Assembly (NCBI GenBank): GCA_027924645.1
Contig: BSBN01000187.1
Coordinates: forward strand, 11,426,001-11,490,000
Length of the DNA stretch: 64,000 nt
From: Cunninghamia lanceolata
Taxonomy: Eukaryota; Streptophyta; Pinopsida; Cupressales; Cupressaceae
Direction: 5' to 3'
Shown here piece by piece: positions 34,089-44,172 of the stretch. How positions within the stretch are numbered: the first letter of the stretch is position 1; the number at the start of each line of letters is the position of its first letter. The notes under the pieces were generated by a model. It made no database searches and was not told where the DNA came from. It was given only the letters and a program-made list of their open reading frames with translations. The position numbers were made by a program, and so were the translations under genes.

Positions 34089-34255
34089 AGTGGTCGTATT
34101 GACCAAATCATACTTCAAGATATTCCAAAGAGTTCCTAGCTAGCAATTTGTGCCATGTAGGTTATATTTTGACTTGGTCAAAGCAATGTAAACTGTTGAT
34201 CATGATAGATAATCTTTGACCATAGAACTTTTGTAACTGATTCTCATCCTTATCC

Positions 34256-34264
34256 TATAAAAGG
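34256..34264 (+). promoter_or_regulatory. X LTR TATA box (3' copy)
   Basis: TATAAAAGG, 168 bp after the LTR ORF stop and identical to 9673-9681. Confidence 0.65.
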
Positions 34265-35237
34265 ATGGAGAGTCCTAGTTATAGATTCATTTAGAAGCTT
34301 AATTGAGATTGGATTGCTGAAATGTTAGGACCAATCCTCAAGGTCAATTGTAAATATATACTCTTCTGCATACTTAATGAAGATGAAGTCCCTTTGATTA
34401 GATACAATCGTAAACTTTGAGTAATCTATGAATGAATTCTAGATATGTTACTTTAATTTGTTGCATCCCTTGGAGTGCATTTCAGTCTGTACATGTTGTC
34501 TTCATTCCTTTCCTTCAAAGTTAGCATCAATCATATCTAACTGTGGAACATCCTACTGAACATATGGTTTGATTTCCTTCTCTTCATGACAATATCAAGA
34601 ATATATATGGATCAATGGCTAAAGATTCATTAATTTCGGTAAAATCAATAAAGTTTAGTTCAAATTTGTTTAATTTAATTTAGTCATCATAATTGCAAAT
34701 ACATAGAAAATAATAAGAAAATGTAAAGAAGTATGCTGACATCCCATAGGTAATTGAACATCTTTAGCATATTTTAGACAAAGTGCATACAAAATAGTAA
34801 ATATCATGCAAGTAAACATGAATAATGGTAGAAATCATGGAAATACATGCTTTTAGGCACATCATCTAAACAAATTTATAGTGCAGAAGTGAAATCGAGT
34901 TAATAAGAGTGATATGCAGAAGAATTGATCAAACTTGTATAAGTATCTATCTGATCTGGTTAAGTACAGTAGGATTTAACCCTATTTTTTAAAGATTCAT
35001 AGAAAATAGGTGTAACAGAGCATATCTGGATAAGATGATCTTCAAAGAAGAAATGTAAGGCCCCTCAAGGAAAACAATAATGCACATCAAACCACTGAGT
35101 AACGTCAAACAATTATGAACTAATCCATGGAGACTTGGGATTATGAATTCTCTAAATTCATCATATCTTTCAAGATGATAAAGGTTTGAAATGCATTTCT
35201 TTATCTATCTTTGTATATGAATACATCATGATCAACA

Positions 35238-35740
35238 CCATGAAACTAATGACCATATCCTGATGAAGTTTCTTGGTTGACTTTTCAACTAGATATTAAC
35301 ATAAAAATATTCTCAACAAAACCTTAAGGTTTGGATCCTTAAATGTGGGCATCCTCATGACGTCATCTAAATCCCTTTCCAAAAAAACATTAAACATTGA
35401 TGACATTATCTATACATTCCAACACTTGGACATTTTGCAAAGTTAATATCTAGACATTATCTTAATGTCTCAGTCTCCCCAATGTCTAGATGATGTCATC
35501 CTCCTCATGACCAAGAATTACCTTAAAAGAAATGCTGCCACATTGGATCTCGTAGCACTCATTGAAGATGCTTAGAAGGCCCCATGCAGAAGAGAATTGT
35601 TGTGAAAAAGGAAAAGCTGCTAACCCAGAAGCCACTAGACACAACTTAATAGATTTTTTCATGCATATGCACATAAGTTGTTTTAAAATATGGGAACACG
35701 AAGACAAACTTTGAAAGATAAATGGATCTAGGCTTTGAAG
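35238..35740. other. Flank between X and Z, no gene recognised
   Basis: Before Z inserted, this was continuous with 43977 onwards (target duplication TGAAG). It has five GACATT/AATGTC words within about 110 bp (35395-35500), a small array in the style of those in X and Z. An open minus frame of 195 codons here runs into the Z LTR and shows no protein motifs. Confidence 0.5.
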
Positions 35741-36295
35741 TGTTGTGATGTTCACAACACGCCCCATTTTGCTCCTTAGCAAAATGGGGACCCCTGCTGT
35801 TGCTTTGCTTTTTGCTTCTACTTGTGTTTGTTCTGTCTGGTGGTAAAGGAAAAAGAGAGTCAAATTTGCAAACCTTGTTAAAAATACAAAAAAATGCATT
35901 TTTAGTACCCTTGCATAATGTGGTTGGATTCCTTGTGAAAAATGAGCCAAGGTTGCTTTTTGAACCATCGTAGGATTCATCATATTTTGCGAGTTATGAT
36001 CGATTTGGTAAAATGAACTATCAGGTTTTGCATAATATACAGTCAATTGTTTGCCTTTTTTTCTTGTTGGCATTTGTTATAAATTTTGAAGTATTCATAT
36101 TTAGTGGTTCCGGGTTGTGGGCAATTTTGTCTGGGTTCCACTCTGTATCTCACAATTGCCTGTTTGACAGAAAAATGCATAGGTGCACTTAAAATGACAA
36201 ACCCAAGGGGTTATTTTGTAGAATTAATACATTTGGTATTGAGCATAAAATGTATTTCATGCATACCTTAATACATTACAGTGAAGTATGTTATG

Positions 36296-36990
36296 CGCAT
36301 CGGCATAACAGTTGCCATCGGTGGAGTTTTGAAGTGTTCCACTGAAATGGAGTCTCTCGCCGATGACATTGTCATCGGCATAATATTAGCTATCGAAGCA
36401 ATGCTTTGGGCTTTCGCCGATGGGCGAAGTCACATCAATAAGTGGAAAAGGACTTGGCCGAATATGAAATGAATGATATCGGTAGCACTCTCGCCGATAA
36501 AGGTATCGGCCAAGGTAAGGCCATCGGCGGAGGGAAATCATGAGGCGCCGATGGGCGATCTCTCACTGATGGCAATCAACGAAGGGGTCGTCGGCAGGAG
36601 TCAGGCCGACGAAAGAGCATCGGCCAAGGTATAGGCATCGGCGGAAAAGATTTGGAGTTTGCCGATGGCGAATCTCTCGCCGATGGAACTAACAACTGAC
36701 ATCGGTGAAACTCTTGCCGATGAAATGAACATCGGCCAAAGTAGTAGCATCGGCGCAGGAGGTTTGGAGTTCACCGATGGGCGATCTCACGCGGATGGAG
36801 AATGAGCAAAGGGGACATCGGTAAGAAAAGAGTGATCGGCAGAAGGGTTTTAGAGTTCGCCGATGGCGAAACTCTTGCCGATGAAGAGAAATACCTATCG
36901 AATGGAGGATGAACGAAGAGGCCATTGGCCAAACCATAGTGATCGGCCCGAGTATTTTTGGACGCGCCGATAGTGTTTATCACGCCGATG
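36296..36990 (+). repeat. CCGAT/ATCGG motif array in Z LTR (5' copy)
   Basis: I count 26 exact CCGAT or ATCGG words in about 700 bp (12 and 14), most within CGCCGATGG or CATCGGC. The two orientations tend to alternate. Chance would give one or two. The region is clearly more GC- and CpG-rich than its AT-rich surroundings. Confidence 0.9.
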
Positions 36991-37258
36991 GGCGGGAAAT
37001 GGAATGCGATAGAGTTTTAAACCATTTCTTTTGGCGCCCGTGGCATTTTCCCGGTCAGCGATAGTTGACCTGATGTTTTTTGAACAGTCTGTGTACATTT
37101 TGAACGCAGTTTCTGCTAATTTTGGACCTAATTTCCACATTTTGCATGGTCACCCTGATTTAAACAGATATTTTTGGTTCCCTACTATTCATTTGGAAAA
37201 TTTGATACTTATTGCTTGTCTTGTCTTGCAGGCTTGCAGTTGAGGAAGCAGCTGGAAC

Positions 37259-37504
37259 TTGATCACAGTGACATCATGGAGGAAGGAAATCCAATCTCAG
37301 GAGCAGGAAGTAAAGATGAAGTGCGAAGAAGTCAAGGCCAAACCAATGGAGGACAGAGTTGCAGCTGAAGGTATTACTGCAATAGACAAACAAAAGTTAT
37401 TGCCAAGCTGTCGGAACTTCTTAGAAGGGGCAATATTTCGCCCAGATTTGACACTGCTCAGAGATATTTTGGAAGAGCTGGTTCACCTGTATTTATTGCT
37501 GTAA
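37259..37504 (+). pseudogene. Short conserved frame in Z LTR (about 80 codons)
   Basis: Follows the splice-acceptor-like site. The frame ends in FRPDLTLLRDILEELVHLYL and stops at 37502. It is conserved in the other LTR (42727-42972), but both lack an ATG start in this frame. It may be the remnant of a longer LTR ORF as in X. Coding status uncertain. Confidence 0.35.
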
Positions 37505-38514
37505 CCAGGGGTTTGAACCAGGGGTTCAGTTAGGTTTCTGCTGTAGTGAGGACAATCAGAATGTCTTTATATTGTGCCTCTCTACATTGTAATACTTTAC
37601 AACAGGGGCTACAACAGGGATTTTTTTTAGAAGCACACAGTGAGTTAGCTTAGCATAATTTAGAAGTAGAAGAAGGAGGTCGCCTGTTTGTCTGCAGTAA
37701 GGTGTGCGTGGAATGTCTGGCTGCCTTACTGTATCTGTAAAGCTTGTAAGTTCTCTATAGTATGATCAATGAAACTAAGAGTCATTCCTACATTGTAAAT
37801 CATGTATGACTATTCATTTCTAATACAATAGAATCTGGAGTTCTGCATCTATCTTCTGAGTGTTCTCCTGCTCTTCTTTCTGTTTTGAAATATTTTCTTT
37901 GAGAGCTTGCAATTTTAAATGTATGTTTGTGAAAATGCTCAGAACTTGCATTTAAGGTTTTTACTGTGGATTTGATCAAATTATTGTAGTATTTACATAG
38001 TGCATAACAGAACAATTAGATCCTTCGATAGATTAAATGAGGTATAGATTAGATCTTTCTAACTTTTCCCAACCCATCTGAAATATTTAGCTGAAAACGT
38101 AGAAATCAAAAGGAAATTGTCTCAAATTTGAAGAAGCATGCAATAACAGAGTTAAGAGTAGACAGTTTTCAATAAATGTATAAAGAAGAAAGCTACAATA
38201 ATTTAAGAAAACCATCTGAACTTGCAGCACAGTAACACTTGTATGCAAATGAACAAAATACTTGTTGAAATCTATGATTCTTTTGCATATTCTTAGTCCA
38301 GTAAACCACCAAAGAAACTCTAAACTACGTAAGGCCCCTTGAACATTACAGCTTCACATTGACCAACTGAACTTGACCAACCGAACCATTGTAGACTTGG
38401 GATTAGTTGAATCTCAAATGATTCCTTCTTATCTTTCAAGTATAGTTTCAGTTCATTATATGTGAATTTTAACTTATTGTTATGATTGCATCAAAACAAT
38501 CACCAACAGTTTTC

Positions 38515-38533
38515 TGGCGCTAGAAGGAGGGCC
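38515..38533 (+). promoter_or_regulatory. Z primer-binding site
   Basis: TGGCGCTAGAAGGAGGGCC, six bases after the LTR end; X has TGGTGCTAGAAGGAGGGCC. The tRNA is not identified. Confidence 0.8.
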
Positions 38534-38646
38534 TGATTTGGTTTAGGGTTAAAATTCTGAGTTTTAAATGTTATATTCTGAGATATGTTAGATCTCATAA
38601 AATTTCAAAAGGCCTAAAAGGGTGAAAAGAAGGTCCCATTTTTTTA

Positions 38647-40223
38647 ATGGACTCATATAGGGACAGTTTTCAAGTTGACATTCCTTCATTTCAGAAGGCT
38701 TTGAATAACCAGCTTTATCCTAAAAATCTATATAGCTATGGTTTATTTGGAAGGTGTAGGATACATAAGTCCGCAGAGCATGGTGAGCTTAATTGTCTAT
38801 CTTTTCTTACAAGATTAGATTTATATTTGAAAGGACTAATCTCTCTCTCAGATGTGTATAAGGCTGAAAGTTGGTAGGGAAATGAGGAGATTATTGAGCG
38901 ACAGGAGGATGCAGCATCAACGGTCATTAAATGTGCAGAGGATACAAAGATGGAACCAATGCTAGGAATAAAGGATAATAAGATCTCTTGGCAGGAATCA
39001 TGTGATGGTAAGAAAAAAATCTGTCTTTTCGTCAGGATCCGGCTGTGATTAAGGTTAGCAAAAAATATAAATATCCTAAAAAATGCAGAGAAGAAATCAC
39101 AGCTCATGTCCCTTTTCTAGATAATAAGCAAAAAAGATTTAATGAAAAAGAAAAGGAAAGTGAGGTTCATCTTGATACATTTGATAAATCTATAGAACTA
39201 CTAAGGAATATTTGTCAAGAAGAAACCTCTGGATCTGACCTGAATAGTTTTAACGAACATGATTTGGCAAAGAAATGTAAACAAGCATTGGCAAAATTAA
39301 AATGCATTAAAACTGATGAAGTTCCCACTACAGCAACTAATGAAGTCATAGAAAAGAAAGTAAATCCTAGTGTTACAACTGACTTCTTTGAATTAAATGA
39401 TCAAAGTCAAGATTGTTGCAGGTCAATAAAATTAGATTCTTCACTGAATGACAAATATGAGTCATCTGATAAACAAGTCTTGAAAGAAGAGGATATAGAG
39501 GATCATGGAGCTGCTGTACACAATCAGACATCACCCCCATGCCATGTTGAAAATAAAATAGGGGAGTATTCCTGTCGTTCTAAAGATGTCGTCCCACCTT
39601 TACTCTCAAGTGATTTAGAAATAATTAATTTCTGTATATCAGATTATGATGATCAAGATACTTACTTAAGTGCTGATGTGCAGGAAACTAATGAGAACAT
39701 TGAGAGGTGTGCTAAATTTGAGGGTAAACTGAACATCCGGAATGAAGGAATAAAGGTAGATGAAGATGAAGAAATGATACATCTAGAGTCATTCATCTTT
39801 CAACTTGAAAAAGGACTAGACATAGAGCTGGGCAATGAAAATGCAAAGCTAAATGAAGAGCCAGCTATTAATAAACAAGTGTGTTCCACAGAGCTAAAGG
39901 CACATCAGGTTGTCTCTTTCCTTTCCTTAGTAAACAATGATAAATGCTATTTTGATTATGGAAATTCAAGAGATAGGACATGCATATGGATTAATCATAA
40001 ACCTGATGAGCTACCTCAGTTACTAGTTATTAAGAGCTATTCTGATAAACACAATGAATTTAGAATACCAGAATTTTTTTCAGAATTCAAAGATAAATCT
40101 GCTAGGATGAGGACCATGACTAGTACCCTGTTACTCCTGCACAATCTAAAGAAATATGCAAGTAGGAGTGTTCTTGGGTCTTTTTCCTGGGTTTCTGTTT
40201 GCCTTGGAGAGGCTTGTATATAG
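38647..40223 (+). pseudogene. Z internal ORF, unknown protein (about 500 codons in two frames)
   Basis: First part 38647-38877 starts at ATG (MDSYRDSFQVDIPSFQKAL) and ends at a TAG; homology-like composition continues to about 39010. There a run of seven A probably marks a frameshift into the second part (39045-40223, 392 codons open). The second part is Lys/Glu/Asp-rich without zinc knuckle or enzyme motif; its end has WINHKPDELPQLLVIKSYSD. No family recognised. It occupies the gag-pol position but resembles neither the X gag nor the LTR ORF. It could be a highly diverged Gag or a captured host fragment. Confidence 0.55.
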
Positions 40224-41208
40224 TCTGGTAGGGTAGTTGTTTTTTGTTTTCTTTTCTTGTTTTGCTGTTTTTCTTTTTTAGGTTAGCTGTTTGTATAGTT
40301 TGTCTTCTGTTTGTTTTTGCTTTTTGTTTCTTGCTGTTTGTACAGTTTTTGTTTTGTTGTGTTGTTTGTACAGCCTGTTTGTTTGGTTTGTTTGTTGTCT
40401 CTTCAGCATGGATCTTTATTTTACTTTAGATTATTAAGGAGCAAAACTAGCAACCATTCAAAACAGTATAAAATTTAGGATATTCAAGTTAACCATTTGC
40501 AATCTACACATAACTTGTTACTGTCATGAATGTAGAGAGTTGTTCATCTTCTGAAGTTTTGTATTCAATAAATGTGATTGAGAATTCGAAGCAAGTTTCT
40601 CACGATGACACACCTAAAATCCTTGGGTTTGTTGAACTTACCAGTGTAGATATTAGGTGAAAAATTAGAGGTCACCCTTGCTACCATTACAATTCTCAGC
40701 TTAATTTCAGCAAGTGTCCACTCCTTGCATCATGAAGTTACAAATTGTTATATCTTATGAAGTCTTTCAAAATTAGAAAACAAAAATAAATAAATAAATA
40801 AATAAAGCAGATTATACTGAAAATCCAGATTAAGCCATCTAAGTAACTCTACCAGGGCTATGGACGCTTGCTGGCAGTGGGGCTCTACTTAGGAGAATTG
40901 TAACGATAACCTTGCCGGGGCTATGGATGCTCACTGGCAGCAAGGCTCTATCCGGTCGGCTATGAGGGAATATCCTCACCTACGTAGGCTAATGTCAGTC
41001 ACTGGTTTGTTCAACTGATCTTCAAGATGAGGATAATTAATCACGTGCACACAACTAAACTGAAAATGGAAATTCATGCATCTTTATTGAATACTTTGAG
41101 TCTCAAGCTGAATAGTAATTTGCAGGAGGGATAGTCAGAAGTTATGAGTTCATTTCATCTAGTTTCCTTGAACACTCTGAATTTAATTGTTTTGTTTTGG
41201 TTGCTAGT
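40224..41208 (+). other. Z 3' noncoding region
   Basis: T-rich stretch (40235-40420) giving spurious hydrophobic frames, then an (AAAT)n run (40786-40806) inside the block shared with X. No purine tract precedes the LTR at 41209; the last 25 bases are T/G-rich. Confidence 0.7.
40591..41067 (+). other. Conserved noncoding block shared by Z and X
   Basis: Aligns with 18281-18720. Direct repeats at 40854-40886 and 40917-40950 (CTATGGACGCTTGCTGGCAG and CTATGGATGCTCACTGGCAG, each followed by GGCTCTA). It lies 140 bp before the 3' LTR. Confidence 0.78.
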
Positions 41209-43976
41209 TGTTGTGATGTTCACAACACGCCCCATTTTGCTCCTTAGCAAAATGGGGACCCCTGCTGTTGCTTTGCTTTTTGCTTCTGCTTGTGTTTGTT
41301 CTGTCTGGTGGTAAAGGGAAAAGAGAGTCAAATTTGCAAACCTTGTTAAAAATATAGAAAAATGCATTTTTAGTACCCTTGCATAATGTGGCTGGATTCC
41401 TTGTGAAAAATGAGCCAAGGTTGCTTTTTGAACCATCGTAGGATTCATCATATTTTGCGAGTTATGATCGATTTGGTAAAATGAACTATCAGGTTTTGCA
41501 TGATATACAGTCAATTGTTTGCCTTTTTTTCTTGTTGGCATTCGTTATAAATTTTGAAATATTCATATTTAGTGGTTCCGAGTTGTGGGCAATTTTGTCT
41601 GGGTTCCACTCTGTATCTCACAATTGCCTGTTTGACAGAAAAATGCATAGGTGCACTTAAAATGACAAACCCAAGGGGTTATTTTGCAGAATTAATACAT
41701 TTGGTATTGAGCATAAAATGTATTTCATGCATACCTTAATACATTACAGCGAAGTATGTTATGCGCGTCGGCATAACAGTTGCCATTGGTGGAGTTTTGA
41801 AGTGTTCCACCGAAATGGAGTCTCTCGCCGATGACATTGTCATCGGCATAATATTAGCTATCGGAGCAATGCTTTGGGCTTTCGCCGATGGGTGAAGTCA
41901 TGTCGATAAGTGGAAAAGGACTTGGCCGAATATGAAATGAATGATATCGGCAGCACTCTCGCCGATAAAGGTATCGGCCAAGGTAAGGCCATCGGCGGAG
42001 GGAAATCATGAGGCACCGATGGGCGATCTCTCACCGATGGCAATCAACGAAGGGGTCGTCGGCAGGAGTCAGGATGACGAAAGAGCATCGGCCAAGGTAT
42101 AGGCATCGGCGGAAAAGATTTGGAGTTCGCCGATGGTGAATCTCTCGCCGATGGAACTAACAACTGACATCGGTGAAACTCTCGCCGATGAAATGAACAT
42201 CGGCCAAAGTAGTAGCATCGGCGCAGGAGGTTTGGAGTTCGTCGATGGGCGATCTCACGCCGATGGAGGATGAGCAAAGGGGACATCGGTAAGAAAAGAG
42301 TGATCGGCGGAAGGGTTTTAGAGTTCACCGATGGCGAAACTCTTGCCGATGAAGAGAAATACCTGCCGAATGGAGGATGAACGAAGAGGCCATCGGCCAA
42401 ACCATAGTGATCAGCCCGAGTATTTTTGGACGCGCCGATAGTGTTTGTCACGCCAATGGGTGGGAAATGGAATGCGATAGAGTTTTAAACCATTTCTTTT
42501 GGCGCCCGTGGCATTTTCCCGGTCAGCGATAGTTGACCCGATGTTTTTTGAACAGTCTGTGTACATTTTGAACGCAGTTTCTGCTAATTTTGGACCCGAT
42601 TTCCACATTTTGCATGGTCACCCTGATTTAAACAGATGTTTTTGGTTCCCTACTATTCATTTGGAAAATTTGATACTTATTGCTTGTCTTGTCTTGTAGG
42701 CTTGCAGTTGAGGAAGCAGCTGGAACTTGATCACAGTGACATCATGGAGGAAGGAAATCCAATCTCAGGAGCAGGAAGTAAAGATGAAGTGCGAAGAAGT
42801 CAAGGCCAAACCAATGGAGGACAAAGTTGCAGCTGAAGGTATTACTGCAACAGACAAACAAAAGTTATTGCCAAGCTACCGGAACTTCTTAGAAGGGGCA
42901 ATATTTCGCCCAGATTTGACACTGCTCAGAGATATTTTGGAAGAGCTGGTTCACCTATATTTATTGCTGTAACCAGGGGTTTGAACCAGGGGTTCAGTTA
43001 GGTTTCTGCTGTAGTGAGGACAATCAGAATGTCTTTATATTGTGCCTCTCTACATTGTAATACTTTACAACAGGGGCTACAACAGGGATTTTTTTTAGAA
43101 GCACACAGTGAGTTAGCTTAGCATAATTTAGAAGTAGAAGAAGGAGGTCACCTATTTGTCTGCAGTAAGGTGCGCGTGGAATGTCTGGCTGCCTTACTGT
43201 ATCTGTAAAGCTTGTAAGTTCTCTGTAGTATGACCAATGAAACTAAGAGTCATTCCTACATTGTAAATCATGTATGACTATTCGTTTCTAATACAATAGA
43301 ATCTGGAGTTCTGCATCTATCTTCTGAGTGTTCTCCTGCTCTTCTTTGTGTTTTGAAATATTTTCTTTGAGAGCTTGCAATTTTAAATGTATGTTTGTGA
43401 AAATGCTCAGAACTTCCATTTAAGGTTTTTACTGTGGATTTGATCAAATTATTGTAGTATTTACATAGTGCATAACAGAACAATTAGATCCTTCAATAGA
43501 TTAAATGAGGTATAGATTAGATCTTTCTAACTTTTCCCAACCCATCTGAAATATTTAGCTGAAAACGTAGAAATCAAAAGGAAATTGTCTCAAATTTGAA
43601 GAAGCATGCAATAACAGAGTTAAGAGTAGATAGTTTTCAATAAATGTATAAAGAAGAAAGCTGCAATAATTCAAGAAAACCATCTGAACTTGCAGCACAG
43701 TAACACTTGTATGCAAATGAACAAAATACTTGTTGAAATCTATGATTCTTTTGCATATTCTTAGTCCAGTAAACCACCAAAGAAACTCTAAACTACGTAA
43801 GGCCCCTTGAACATTACAGCTTCACATTGACCAACTGAACTTGACCAACCGAACCATTGTAGACTTGGGATTAGTTGAATCTCAAATGATTCCTTCTTAT
43901 CTTTCAAGTATAGTTTCAGTTCATTATATGTGAATTTTAACTTATTGTTATGATTGCATCAAAACAATCACCAACA
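41209..43976 (+). repeat. Z 3' LTR (2768 bp)
   Basis: Same length and ends as the 5' copy. The CCGAT/ATCGG array is at 41764-42450. The splice-acceptor-like CAG of the 5' copy is TAG here. Most differences between the LTRs are transitions. Confidence 0.95.
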
Positions 43977-44172
43977 TGAAGGTTTTAGCAATCTTAGAGA
44001 TAAAACACCAGGGGCTAGAGCATGCATTAAAATGTAGGTCTAAACGCCCAGTTATCTTTTTCTTAGCTTGCTTCTCAAGATGAGATGAATGTGCCTTGAA
44101 ATACTCCAATAGAAGCTTCATTTCCTATATAGAAGGAATAGATAGATCTCTTTTTTCCTTAGGCAATTCCTC
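43977..44172. other. Right flank of Z, no gene recognised
   Basis: Begins with the target duplication TGAAG. Minus-strand reading may continue the hypothetical ORF upstream of it (44173-46636) with stops. Confidence 0.4.

Larger units (their letters stand above)
8847..35237 (+). mobile_element. Element X: Tat-type Ty3/gypsy retrotransposon with giant LTRs
   Basis: Parts in order: truncated 5' LTR (8847-10658), primer-binding site, gag, protease, extra RNase H, reverse transcriptase with vestigial RNase H, integrase, conserved noncoding block, 3' LTR (18865-35237, interrupted by Y). The segments 8847-10658 and 33431-35237 are near-identical direct repeats flanking gag-pol, which makes them LTR ends. 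The 3' LTR start at 18865 is inferred from similarity to the Z LTR start, whose edge is fixed by a target duplication. LTR copies differ by perhaps 5-7% by eye. No intact ORF remains. Confidence 0.85.
18865..35237 (+). repeat. X 3' LTR, about 6.9 kb, split by element Y
   Basis: Left part 18865-21223, right part 30691-35237. It starts TGTGGTTACACAACATGC and continues CATTTTGTTCCAGCAAAAT; the Z LTR starts the same way (TGTTGTGATGTTCACAACAC, then CATTTTGCTCC), and there the edge is proven by a target duplication. It ends GATCAACA like the 5' copy. Inside, in order: ATATCC/GGATAT array, splice-acceptor-like site, a roughly 1,380-codon decayed ORF, TATA box, about 980 bp of R-U5. Plant LTRs of this length are exceptional. 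The right flank CCATG (35238-35242) would be the target duplication; its partner is not in the window. Confidence 0.75.
35741..38508 (+). repeat. Z 5' LTR (2768 bp)
   Basis: Starts TGTTGTGATG, ends CACCAACA. Contains the CCGAT/ATCGG array (36296-36990), a splice-acceptor-like site (37217-37231), short frames after it, and AATAAA at 38171-38176. Compared with X it has the same ends but lacks the long ORF. Confidence 0.95.
35741..43976 (+). mobile_element. Element Z: complete non-autonomous LTR retrotransposon (LARD-like, 8236 bp)
   Basis: Two LTRs of exactly 2768 bp (35741-38508 and 41209-43976) flank 2700 bp. A perfect 5-bp duplication TGAAG lies at 35736-35740 and 43977-43981. The primer-binding site is 38515-38533. 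No protease, RT or integrase is present. LTR start, LTR end, primer-binding site and a noncoding block near the 3' LTR resemble X, so X-like elements probably supplied the enzymes. LTR identity looks like about 98% by eye, the youngest pair measured in the window. Confidence 0.95.

Noticed and set aside
35486..36073. 195-codon open minus-strand frame
   Set aside because: It crosses the Z LTR edge into flanking DNA, and only its LTR part recurs (41155-41541). No protein motifs; a chance frame.
36296..36990. CCGAT/ATCGG array as a CRISPR array or as a host CpG-island promoter
   Set aside because: Words are five to seven bases, irregularly spaced, in both orientations, inside an LTR of a plant element, and duplicated with it. 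No spacer structure and no adjacent host gene.
40244..40429. Hydrophobic 61-codon frame that looks like membrane segments
   Set aside because: It lies in a T/G-rich low-complexity run; Phe/Leu/Cys content follows from base composition.
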